A DNA stretch of 5,005 bases from Verrucomicrobiales bacterium. Lineage in GTDB: Bacteria > Verrucomicrobiota > Verrucomicrobiia > Verrucomicrobiales > DEV007. The stretch covers positions 1 to 5,005 of the forward strand of contig QIKC01000165.1 in the NCBI GenBank assembly GCA_003232855.1. The letters are read 5' to 3'. Every line of letters starts with the position of its first letter. Position 1 is the stretch's first letter. Shown here piece by piece: positions 1 to 4,850 of the stretch. The position numbers were made by a program, and so were the translations under genes. The notes beneath the pieces are model-generated. The model did no database searches, had not been told where the DNA came from, and saw nothing but the letters and a program-made list of their open reading frames with translations.

Positions 1-494
1 GCGATAAAGCCGGTGAGGTTGTGGCGCCCGCACCCAAGCCCGCACCCAAGCCCGATCCTGCGAAAGCTGTGAAAGCTGTGAAAGCTGTGAAAGCTGTGAA
101 AGCGGCGGAGGTGAAAAAGGGAAGTCCCAAACTTGCGCGGGAGCGTGTGATGGCGGCTGTTGGCGAGCAGCTTGCCTCTGTTGGTGGCTATTCCCGGCGA
201 GCGGCGATTTGGGAGGCGGAGCTGAGCGGCAGCGCCCCGGCGGTTATCTCGGTGCAGTTGTTTGCCGGGAACGACTACCGGTTCGTCGTCGGTTTCGATT
301 CGCCTGCTGGCAAGCTCGGGCTGTCGGTGTTCGACGCCCGTGGTAGAGTGCTTGCCAGTGAAGTGGAGAGGGCCGATGGGCTGATGATGATGGTGATCAA
401 GCCGACGGAATCCGGCGTACACCGGATACGTGTTCGCGCTCTGGACGGCGCCGCCGCACCGGTGGCTGCGGCGTTGACTTATATTTACAAATAG
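1..494 (+). CDS. 3' end of a gene for a protein with an Ala/Lys/Pro-rich linker and a C-terminal PPC-like beta-sandwich domain (partial at 5' end)
   Basis: The frame is open to the left edge (first complete codon at base 3, reading D-K-A-G-E-V), so the true start lies outside the window. A GTG at 21 exists, but its only upstream purine run is 2-3 bases away, too close to be a convincing ribosome site. The visible part begins with Pro-Lys-Ala repeats (APKPAPKP, then four KAV units) that look like a flexible linker. About 100 residues of alternating hydrophobic strands follow, including the segments LFAGNDYRFVV, LGLSVFDARGRVL and the late PTESGVHRIRVRAL. This pattern (aGndY...l.v.D..G..l......t..G.h.irV) resembles bacterial pre-peptidase C-terminal (PPC) beta-sandwich domains, usually found on exported proteins. 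No catalytic motif is visible in the part present. The exported location and the domain name are inferences; that this is a real gene end is well supported. Confidence 0.72.
   Translation, partial: DKAGEVVAPAPKPAPKPDPAKAVKAVKAVKAVKAAEVKKGSPKLARERVMAAVGEQLASVGGYSRRAAIWEAELSGSAPAVISVQLFAGNDYRFVVGFDSPAGKLGLSVFDARGRVLASEVERADGLMMMVIKPTESGVHRIRVRALDGAAAPVAAALTYIYK
62..106 (+). repeat. 9-bp in-frame tandem repeat (GAAAGCTGT) encoding Lys-Ala-Val units
   Basis: Four perfect tandem copies of GAAAGCTGT occupy 62-70, 71-79, 80-88 and 89-97, followed by a diverged fifth copy (GAAAGCGGC) at 98-106. Because the unit is 9 bp, gain or loss of copies would change the protein by three residues (K-A-V) without a frameshift. 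The perfect nucleotide identity, including third positions, suggests recent slippage duplication rather than selection on protein sequence alone. Confidence 0.9.
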
Positions 495-495
495 C

Positions 496-507
496 GACCG
501 ATCGGTC
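496..507. promoter_or_regulatory. Perfect 12-bp palindrome GACCGATCGGTC, possible operator
   Basis: The sequence GACCGATCGGTC is its own reverse complement and sits in the 53-bp gap between the stop at 492-494 and the ATG at 548. Its position upstream of the ACT-domain gene and its perfect symmetry would fit a dimeric repressor site. It has no T-tract and no loop, so it is not a terminator. One 12-bp palindrome is expected by chance in about 4 kb of random sequence, so this remains weak. Confidence 0.25.
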
Positions 508-547
508 AAGGCCGCCCATTTGGCGAGCCGATGTCGATCACATTTTT

Positions 548-1009
548 ATGGATATCGAAAGCACTCCCACGATACAAGGAGATCCCGTCCGGCAGTTTTC
601 CGTGATGTTGGAAAATCGCGCCGGCGCACTGCACTCGCTGGTCAAATTGTTAGAGGATTTTAACATCCACATCTTGGGAATCAGTGTTCAAGACTCGTTC
701 GACGTGACGATTCTGCGTCTTGTGGTGAGCGACCCAGAGGGGCTCGAGACGCTGCTGATCGAGCGCGGAATTTCGTTTTCTGTGAATGAAATCCTGGTCA
801 TCGAACTGGGTTCTGGACCGACCAGCCTAGCCGGTTGCATCGCCGCGCTTTCGCGAGTGGAGACCAACATCCATATCAGCTACCCGTTGCTCATGCACAG
901 AGGCGGGCACCCGCTGTTCGCAATCAGTGTCGAGGATCCGGATTTTGCCTACAGCCCTTTGCAAGCGCAGGGGTTCACCGTCGTTTTTCAGAACGACTTG
1001 AGTCGCTGA
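548..1009 (+). CDS. Small protein with two ACT-type amino-acid-binding domains
   Basis: This 153-aa protein looks like two tandem ACT-type domains and nothing else. The first spans about residues 15-86: strand RQFSVMLENRAGAL, with the Gly of RAGAL (G26) at the usual strand-to-helix ligand loop, then helix HSLVKLLEDFNI and strand ILGISVQDSFDVTILRLVV. A second, more diverged copy covers about 90-150, from helix SLAGCIAALSRVETNI and strand HISYPL to HPLFAISVED. ACT domains bind amino acids and regulate metabolic enzymes, and stand-alone double-ACT proteins are known in many bacteria; the ligand here cannot be told. ATG at 548 is the first usable start: no in-frame start lies upstream back to the preceding gene, and no Shine-Dalgarno is visible (the upstream bases are CATTTTT). 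It follows the previous gene by 53 bp, so co-transcription is possible. It ends 8 bp from the stop of the opposing HAD gene. Confidence 0.88.
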   Translation: MDIESTPTIQGDPVRQFSVMLENRAGALHSLVKLLEDFNIHILGISVQDSFDVTILRLVVSDPEGLETLLIERGISFSVNEILVIELGSGPTSLAGCIAALSRVETNIHISYPLLMHRGGHPLFAISVEDPDFAYSPLQAQGFTVVFQNDLSR

Positions 1010-1017
1010 CTGGGCGC

Positions 1018-1632
1018 CTACGGCGTCGCGAACTTGTGCTCGGCGAGCCAGGAGAGGAAGTCCTGATGTTTGCTGATGTGGTATTGGTGGCTGATGAGCC
1101 CGAAGCGCTCGCCCGCCTCGATGTTTCTAGGGAGGTCGTCGACGTAGTATGTTTGTTTGGGGTCGAGAGAGAAACGTTTGAAGGCGATTTCGAAAATTTG
1201 GTCGAGAGGTTTGATCGCTTTGGCCTCGTGGGAATACACGCCACCGGAGAAATGTTTGAATACGGGGAAGGTCTTTAGCAGGTAGTCGACGTGTAGCCCG
1301 TTGGTGTTGGAGAGTAGGTAGAGTGGGTGGCCGGCGGCGGCCAGGGCTTCGATGGCGGCAGTCATCGGCGCGTTCTCCGAAAAGATTTCCGTCCAGATAC
1401 TGACGAACTCGTCGCGGTCTCCCAAGAACCCGATGGAGCGGGTGACGTGCTCGATGAACGTGTCATCATCGGACTCGCCGGATTCGTAGCTCTCTTTGGT
1501 TTCGATGAAGCGGCTGATCGGGTCGGCGCCGGCATCGGTGCTGCGCTCTTTTAAACGTGCGATCATCGGCGCGAAGTCAAAAGCGCAGATGACGTTACCG
1601 ATATCGAATAAGAAGGGGCGGGGATTGGGCAT
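1018..1632 (-). CDS. HAD-superfamily hydrolase, YihX-like sugar-phosphate phosphatase
   Basis: This 204-aa protein carries the HAD-fold motifs in order. Motif I is FDIGNV, with nucleophile D10 and Gly replacing the usual second Asp, as in the DLGNV motif of E. coli YihX. Motif II is LLSNTN (S108), the motif III lysine is K141 in AIKP, and motif IV is YYVDD (D165, D166). An alpha-helical cap lies at about residues 20-90. Overall layout and length match YihX (alpha-D-glucose-1-phosphate phosphatase, about 199 aa), so phosphatase activity on a sugar phosphate is likely, but substrate assignment is an inference. A cytoplasmic location is expected, as no signal peptide is seen. The reading frame stays open another 70 codons upstream into the preceding gene. 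That part is low-complexity Arg/Ala/Gly sequence antisense-like in character, so the ATG at 1632 (MPNPRPFLFD) is chosen. The gene lies 29 bp after the glycosyltransferase stop, which suggests one operon. No clear Shine-Dalgarno precedes it. Confidence 0.9.
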   Translation of the reverse strand: MPNPRPFLFDIGNVICAFDFAPMIARLKERSTDAGADPISRFIETKESYESGESDDDTFIEHVTRSIGFLGDRDEFVSIWTEIFSENAPMTAAIEALAAAGHPLYLLSNTNGLHVDYLLKTFPVFKHFSGGVYSHEAKAIKPLDQIFEIAFKRFSLDPKQTYYVDDLPRNIEAGERFGLISHQYHISKHQDFLSWLAEHKFATP

Positions 1633-1661
1633 GGCGAACGGTGGCGGGATCCGGCGCGAGG

Positions 1662-2801
1662 TCAAACACCGATTCTTCCCGCGTCCGCCGCCAGTCGCAG
1701 GGCGAGATCGGCGACGAGCCCTGCCGCTCCGGGTCTGCCGTGCCGGAGCGCCGCCCGGCGCATCTCCCGCCACGGCTCGCCGCCGCCCGCCAGCAGCCGC
1801 ACCAGTGTCTCGGTGACTGCGGTCGGCGAGCTGGCGACGCATCCCGCCCCGAGCTCAATGAGCAGCTCCGCGTTGCCCTCTTCCTGACCGGGGACGATGT
1901 AGTTCACCAGCATCGGGCATCCGGCGGCGAGCGATTCTTGCACCGATGCGCCACCTGCTTTGCCAATGAGCAGGTGGTGGGAGGCGAGCAGTTCGGGCAT
2001 GTGGTCGCTCCAGCCGATGATCTCGGAGCCCGGTGGTGCCTCCGCTGCCACCAGTTTTCGCAGACGGGATTCGTGGCGTCCCAACACCACGGTCATGGTG
2101 ATGGGCAGCCCGGCGGCGGTGATTGAACGCAGGGTCTGGCGGATCGCAGTGGTGGAGTTTGCCGGCGTGTAGAGCACCCGCAGCGGATCGGGAAGAGCGC
2201 CCTCCGGTGGCGGCGGGGGAGTGAGCGTATCGAATTCGGGACTCACCGGGAAACCGGTGACGTGGACGCGGTCAGCGGCGATGCCGTGGTCGAGAAAAAA
2301 CGATGCGGAGACCGTGTCTGACACCGCGTAGTGGCCGCAGGCATTGTGTATCCAAGCATTGTTTATGGTTGTCGAGTCGGTGACCATCGTCAGCAGGGTG
2401 AAGGGCAGCGGCCCGCGGCCGAACAGGCGCTCGATGGTGTGCCCATAGAGCGGGTAGGTGCTGATAACGATGTCGGGCCTCTGCCGTTGCAGGAAGTCCG
2501 CCAGCCCGCGCGTGATTTGCGGGGTGATGTCGGGCACGTTGTCGCCGAGGGGCATGCGGTCGGCGATGCGGTAGAGGCCGCTCCAGATCGACGGCCAGCG
2601 GGTGATCACCGTGCGGTAGGCGGCGCTGATCCACCACATGGTGTCGGGTTGGCAGCGTTGCAACAGGTCGGTCGCACCACTGTTGGGAACCTGCCGCTGG
2701 TCGAAAGCCGCCGCGATATTGCGCGCGGCGGTGTTGTGCCCGTCGCCGAATGCTGCGGTTAGGATCGCGATGCGGGTGCGGGGATCGGAACGGGGGGGCA
2801 C
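1662..2801 (-). CDS. GT28-family glycosyltransferase, MGDG-synthase / diacylglycerol glycosyltransferase-like
   Basis: This 379-aa protein has the two-domain GT-B layout of the MGDG synthase / UgtP group. Near the N terminus is the signature AFGDGHNTAA (G19-D-G21-H22-N23), typical of the lipid-acceptor domain. It is followed by TYPLYGH (115-121) and MVTDSTTINNAWIH (139-152), equivalent to the VTD...W.H segment of the family. A Pro-rich linker (about 195-205) leads to the nucleotide-sugar domain with GKAGGASVQESL (280-291) and VPGQEEGNAELL (303-314), which contact the UDP-sugar in relatives. The likely reaction is transfer of glucose or galactose from a UDP-sugar to diacylglycerol at the inner membrane face. 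The acceptor and sugar are inferred from family only. Start is GTG at 2801: an in-frame TAG lies just upstream (2814-2816) and the GDGHN motif is close to the N terminus. No Shine-Dalgarno is evident. It is the first gene of a two-gene operon with the HAD phosphatase. Confidence 0.9.
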   Translation of the reverse strand: MPPRSDPRTRIAILTAAFGDGHNTAARNIAAAFDQRQVPNSGATDLLQRCQPDTMWWISAAYRTVITRWPSIWSGLYRIADRMPLGDNVPDITPQITRGLADFLQRQRPDIVISTYPLYGHTIERLFGRGPLPFTLLTMVTDSTTINNAWIHNACGHYAVSDTVSASFFLDHGIAADRVHVTGFPVSPEFDTLTPPPPPEGALPDPLRVLYTPANSTTAIRQTLRSITAAGLPITMTVVLGRHESRLRKLVAAEAPPGSEIIGWSDHMPELLASHHLLIGKAGGASVQESLAAGCPMLVNYIVPGQEEGNAELLIELGAGCVASSPTAVTETLVRLLAGGGEPWREMRRAALRHGRPGAAGLVADLALRLAADAGRIGV

Positions 2802-2817
2802 AAGTTTTAAAAACTAG

Positions 2818-2846
2818 TTGATTGTTTTATATATCTTAATTATCTT
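2818..2846 (+). promoter_or_regulatory. Candidate sigma-70-type promoter for the amidase gene
   Basis: TTGATT (2818-2823) and TATCTT (2841-2846) are separated by exactly 17 bp, and each matches the sigma-70 consensus at 4 of 6 positions. Transcription would begin about 2853, some 30 bases ahead of the ATG at 2882. The AT-rich background makes chance matches easier, so confidence is moderate to low. Confidence 0.35.
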
Positions 2847-2865
2847 ATTAAGTTATATTTTTCGT

Positions 2866-2870
2866 AAAGG
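2866..2870 (+). promoter_or_regulatory. Possible Shine-Dalgarno (AAAGG) for the amidase gene
   Basis: AAAGG lies 11 bases before the ATG at 2882, slightly farther than ideal. It matters because a second candidate start, ATG 2939, is preceded by a stronger GGAGG (2920-2924), but at 14 bases. The 2882 start is preferred, with the alternative left open. Confidence 0.4.
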
Positions 2871-2881
2871 CAGTCATTTTT

Positions 2882-3850
2882 ATGAATTCACAAGCTAATA
2901 GAAATTCACGTAAGTCGTTGGAGGTAAGTAAATTACCGATGATTGGGAGGTGGGCAGGTGTGATCGGGCCGATTTTTCTGTTGGTCGCATTGCTTGGCTG
3001 GCTACCCGGAACTGGGTACGAGGAATCTCGGCAAAGTCCAGATACAATGAGCGAGGTGGCGCGGGCGGGCTTCTATGGTTCGCGCCGTGGCAGTGGCGGG
3101 CGGTCGCGGTTTTTCCATCGTCGTTCGAAGACCCAATCGCCTTCGGCAAAGAAAGAGCCGCGCTATGTTCAGGCTTCTGCGGCGGTGTCGCGATCAGTGA
3201 AGTATCGAGGCCGGGCGAAGGCGGCTCGTTCATCGGCGCGGGCGAAAAAGAGAGCGATGGCGAAAACAAAGGCGAAGGCGAAGGCAAAAACGAAAATACT
3301 GACGGTTTCGAAGTCCTCTATTTCCTACACGCGGGTGAGGCTGGGCAAGAAGCGGCCGAAGTGGAAGTATCTCTCTTCCGCGCTGCGGCGGCAGATCGAT
3401 GCGGCGCAGATCGCCAAGGGGCGCTGGCGTTACATCGTCATCCACAACAGCGCGACCTCCCGTGGCAGCGCGAAGGCTTTCGACCGCTACCATCGTGAGG
3501 TGAAGAAAATGCGCAACGGCCTCGCCTATCATTTCGTCATCGGCAATGGCAGTTATTCCGGCGACGGCGAGGTCGAAATCGGTTCGCGTTGGTCGAAGCA
3601 GCAGCAGGGTGGGCACCTAAAGAGCCTTGCGCAGAACCGCGTGGCGATCGGTATTTGCCTAGTGGGCGATTTCGACAGCTCCCGCGTGCGCGACCACCAG
3701 TTCGAGGCGCTGGACGAACTGGTGACCTACTTGCAGGCAAAGTGTGGCAAGATCGTGGTGACGACCCACCGCCGTATCAACGTCGTCCCCACCTCCTGCC
3801 CGGGGCGCTACTTCCCGGACAAGAAGGTAATGGCGGCTTATAATGGGTGA
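2882..3850 (+). CDS. Membrane-anchored or secreted zinc N-acetylmuramoyl-L-alanine amidase (Amidase_2/PGRP fold) with a highly basic linker
   Basis: This 322-aa protein has three parts. Residues 1-20 are a basic N tail, followed by one hydrophobic segment at about 24-41 (VIGPIFLLVALLGW), a signal peptide or signal anchor that would place the rest in the periplasm. Residues 61-165 form a low-complexity linker with 35 Lys/Arg and only one acidic residue, including alternating AKAKAK. Residues about 181-312 are an amidase domain of the T7-lysozyme/PGRP type: H188 in VIHNSA, Y216-H217 in AYHFVI, GICLVGDF (257-264), H296 in TTHRR, and T304/C306 in TSCPG. H188, H296 and C306 match the three zinc ligands of that family and Y216 the catalytic Tyr, so the enzyme should cleave the bond between muramic acid and L-Ala in peptidoglycan. 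An alternative start at ATG 2939 would remove 19 residues and put the hydrophobic segment right at the N terminus. The gene is divergent from the glycosyltransferase. Role in remodelling or recycling is inferred. Confidence 0.9.
   Translation: MNSQANRNSRKSLEVSKLPMIGRWAGVIGPIFLLVALLGWLPGTGYEESRQSPDTMSEVARAGFYGSRRGSGGRSRFFHRRSKTQSPSAKKEPRYVQASAAVSRSVKYRGRAKAARSSARAKKRAMAKTKAKAKAKTKILTVSKSSISYTRVRLGKKRPKWKYLSSALRRQIDAAQIAKGRWRYIVIHNSATSRGSAKAFDRYHREVKKMRNGLAYHFVIGNGSYSGDGEVEIGSRWSKQQQGGHLKSLAQNRVAIGICLVGDFDSSRVRDHQFEALDELVTYLQAKCGKIVVTTHRRINVVPTSCPGRYFPDKKVMAAYNG
3258..3300 (+). repeat. Low-complexity Lys/Ala-coding tract inside the amidase linker
   Basis: A run of GCG/GCA/ACA/ACG codons alternating with AAA/AAG (the core reads AAGGCG repeated) encodes AKTKAKAKAKTKI. 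It is an imperfect 6-bp tandem repeat, so the linker could vary in length by replication slippage. Codon variation between copies (GCG, GCA, ACA) shows that it has partly decayed. Confidence 0.6.
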
Positions 3851-3985
3851 TTGGGAATGCGTTTCAAAGAGCTGGAGAGGGATGGAGTGCCCCGTTTGTT
3901 GATCCAATTTTTATCGGACGTTGTAACCGTGAAAGGTTTGTTTTTCGTTGCAGCCCCCTTGTAAACACTAGGATTGAGGCTGTTT
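3851..3985 (+). promoter_or_regulatory. Intergenic spacer with a weak candidate promoter for the small ORF
   Basis: The spacer after the amidase stop holds no gene and no hairpin terminator. TTGATC (3899-3904) and TGTAAC (3922-3927) are 17 bp apart and match sigma-70 boxes at 4 of 6 positions each. A second possible -10 (TGTAAA, 3960-3965) lies nearer the small ORF. Either could drive the small gene, but read-through from the amidase gene is equally possible. Confidence 0.25.
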
Positions 3986-3992
3986 GAGGGGG
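3986..3992 (+). promoter_or_regulatory. Shine-Dalgarno (GAGGGGG) for the small basic ORF
   Basis: GAGGGGG ends 5 bases before the ATG at 3998. It is the best-placed ribosome site in this window and decides in favour of ATG 3998 over the TTG codons at 3974 and 3984, which also open long frames here. Confidence 0.5.
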
Positions 3993-3997
3993 TTCAA

Positions 3998-4207
3998 ATG
4001 TGTGGCTATGCTATTTTCTCAAGCAACTCGAATGTTCGCGCGGTCGACGAGCGGCCTAGAGGGATCCGGCGAACGGGTAAAAAAAAAGGGTTCCGCTCCA
4101 TCGGCAACAGCTTTAGCAAAATTTTCAAAGGCGAAGCGGTGTATCATGTCCGTCCCGACGCTCGCTATCAGCGTCCGGGTACCGTCAAGCGGGTGGGTCG
4201 GCGATAG
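3998..4207 (+). CDS. Small, strongly basic hypothetical protein (69 aa)
   Basis: I do not recognise this protein. It has 12 Arg and 6 Lys against 4 acidic residues (D17, E18, E46, D54). The N terminus is MCGYAIFSS, a basic centre includes RRTGKKKG, and the second half (GFRSIGNSFSKIFKGEAVYHV, then PDARYQRPG) looks like an ordinary folded-protein composition rather than random translation. No membrane segment or Cys-pair zinc motif is present. Support for it being real comes from the ATG with a well-spaced GAGGGGG, its own 147-bp upstream spacer, and coding-like codons up to the TAG. Against this, it is short and an overlapping frame (TTG 3984 to 4241) is longer. A run of nine A at 4079-4087 encodes K28-K30 and is a possible slippage point. 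A nucleic-acid-binding or ribosome-associated role would fit the charge but is a guess. Confidence 0.5.
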   Translation: MCGYAIFSSNSNVRAVDERPRGIRRTGKKKGFRSIGNSFSKIFKGEAVYHVRPDARYQRPGTVKRVGRR

Positions 4208-4307
4208 CTTCTCTGGCCGTAATCATTCTGGTGCTTTCTGATATTTTTTCGGGTTTTCGCGATTTAAACCTAGCGGTCGGACAAGCCTAAAGTGTCGGAT
4301 TTAAATC

Positions 4308-4398
4308 AAACCGCCGATTACGCGGATTAACACCGATTTATTGGAGGCTTCCGCCGTTCTTTTTTTAAATTCGCGTTCATTTGCGTAATCTGCGGTTT
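4308..4398. repeat. Large imperfect inverted repeat with arms built of three ~10-bp units
   Basis: The left arm 4308-4340 and the right arm 4366-4398 are reverse complements at 26 of 33 positions, with a 25-bp spacer. Each arm is AAA followed by three tandem ~10-mers of the type C-C/G-C/N-GATTA: left arm CCGCCGATTA, CGCGGATTAA, CACCGATTTA; right arm reversed CCGCAGATTA, CGCAAATGAA, CGCGAATTTA. Transcribed in either direction it would form a long bulged hairpin. The 10-bp palindrome GATTTAAATC (4298-4307) abuts the left arm. I associate such phrases with dispersed repeats of Verrucomicrobia and Planctomycetes, from memory rather than from a search. Confidence 0.75.
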
Positions 4399-4453
4399 CC
4401 TCCTCCGCAACCCGACAGCTTAGATTTGGTGAAGCACTAGCGACGGATTTTTT

Positions 4454-4480
4454 GACAGAATTAACAGAATTGACAGAATT
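4454..4480 (+). repeat. Three tandem copies of a 9-bp unit (GACAGAATT)
   Basis: GACAGAATT (4454-4462), AACAGAATT (4463-4471) and GACAGAATT (4472-4480) form a triplet array differing at one base. It follows TTTTTT and is followed directly by the 10-mer TTATTGGAGG (overlapping its last two bases). The organisation parallels the triplet arms of the inverted repeat at 4308-4398. It is too short for a satellite or CRISPR array and has no spacers. Confidence 0.8.
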
Positions 4481-4487
4481 ATTGGAG

Positions 4488-4505
4488 GACGGCTGCGCCG
4501 CCGTC
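4488..4505. repeat. GC-rich hairpin (GACGGC / GCCGTC)
   Basis: A 6-bp perfect stem, GACGGC (4488-4493) and GCCGTC (4500-4505), encloses the 6-base loop TGCGCC. It directly follows TTATTGGAGG, so it appears to be part of a composite repeat rather than an isolated terminator. No T-tract follows. Confidence 0.45.
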
Positions 4506-4526
4506 GTTGCGTCTTTAGATGCGTGC

Positions 4527-4544
4527 GGGATGTTCGGGATGTTC
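4527..4544 (+). repeat. Two perfect copies of GGGATGTTC plus a decayed third
   Basis: GGGATGTTC occurs at 4527-4535 and 4536-4544, followed by the related GGGGTGTCG at 4545-4553. The 9-bp period equals that of the neighbouring ACAGAATT array, but the sequence is unrelated. Confidence 0.6.
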
Positions 4545-4684
4545 GGGGTGTCGGTGAGGCGGGGTGGGGCTCTTGCTGAATACGCACGACTTTTCGAGAC
4601 CTGAATGGTTACAAAAACACGCCTAATCCCGGCGGCAGTTTTCGGCGCGGGGAAGGCGATTTTTCTGGAAATAACCCCGCACCC

Positions 4685-4705
4685 GGACGGATAGACAATC
4701 CGTCC
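4685..4705. repeat. REP-like palindrome GGACGGAT-AGACA-ATCCGTCC
   Basis: Perfect 8-bp arms at 4685-4692 and 4698-4705 enclose a 5-base loop (AGACA). The compact, GC-rich, perfectly paired form in intergenic DNA is typical of REP-type dispersed palindromes. No U-tract follows on either side, so intrinsic termination is unlikely. Confidence 0.6.
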
Positions 4706-4743
4706 TACGGCTCCGGAGGTGGGCTGAAAAAATCGAAGAGTTT

Positions 4744-4760
4744 CGGCCTACGGAAGGCCG
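4744..4760. repeat. Short hairpin CGGCCT / AGGCCG
   Basis: Perfect 6-bp arms at 4744-4749 and 4755-4760 enclose the loop ACGGA. It is followed by CTTTT on the plus strand, while on the minus strand a T-run (opposite the A-run near 4728-4733) lies about 10 bases beyond the stem. Neither arrangement is a good intrinsic terminator, so it is recorded as a repeat-like hairpin. Confidence 0.4.
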
Positions 4761-4822
4761 CTTTTGCGTGCAGCGCGACTCGTGTCGCATCTAAGTCTGC
4801 GCTTGCCCTTCAAAGCAAATTG

Positions 4823-4850
4823 GTGACAGTAGCAAAGTTGCCACTTTTTT
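4823..4850 (+). terminator. Weak terminator-like hairpin followed by six T
   Basis: GTGACAG (4823-4829) can pair with TTGCCAC (4838-4844) with one A-C mismatch and one G-T wobble, leaving an 8-base loop, and TTTTTT follows at 4845-4850. The stem is weak. If real, it would stop transcripts entering from the repeat region before the gene at 4883, or attenuate that gene if its promoter lies upstream. Confidence 0.22.

Larger units (their letters stand above)
2802..2881. promoter_or_regulatory. AT-rich divergent intergenic promoter region
   Basis: This 80-bp spacer separates the starts of the minus-strand glycosyltransferase operon and the plus-strand amidase, so promoters for both must lie in or near it. 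It is strongly AT-rich (only about 15 G/C bases) between GC-rich genes. For the minus strand, a TATAAA box (plus-strand bases 2826-2831) lies about 25 bp ahead of the GTG, but no good -35 partner is visible. The two genes could therefore be coordinately controlled from this spacer. Confidence 0.6.

Noticed and set aside
1633..1842. 70-codon upstream extension of the HAD reading frame
   Set aside because: It overlaps the 3' end of the well-supported glycosyltransferase gene in another frame, is low-complexity Arg/Ala/Gly sequence, and HAD motif I sits just after the ATG at 1632, matching family length.
1641..2126. 161-codon plus-strand open frame
   Set aside because: It lies antisense to the glycosyltransferase, is rich in Arg/His/Gln without domain pattern, and is a typical shadow of a GC-rich gene.
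2243..2260. Perfect 7-bp stem with a GAAA tetraloop
   Set aside because: It lies inside the glycosyltransferase gene on the non-coding strand, where it encodes the conserved VTGFPVS segment. The symmetry is probably a by-product of codons.
2331..2762. 143-codon plus-strand open frame
   Set aside because: Antisense to the N-terminal half of the glycosyltransferase, with no recognisable motif and shadow-like composition.
2950..3498. 182-codon plus-strand open frame overlapping the amidase
   Set aside because: A +1-type shadow of the amidase; the amidase frame carries all zinc-ligand motifs, while this one shows no family pattern.
3984..4241. 85-codon frame from a TTG overlapping the small basic ORF
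   Set aside because: It starts with TTG inside the purine run that serves as Shine-Dalgarno for ATG 3998. It is kept only as a possible slippage product of the A9 tract.
4454..4480. Possible CRISPR array or replication iterons
   Set aside because: Three contiguous 9-mers without spacers, cas genes, an initiator gene or DnaA boxes do not support either reading.
4775..4788. 5-bp dyad GCGAC / GTCGC
   Set aside because: Too short to separate from chance in GC-rich sequence.
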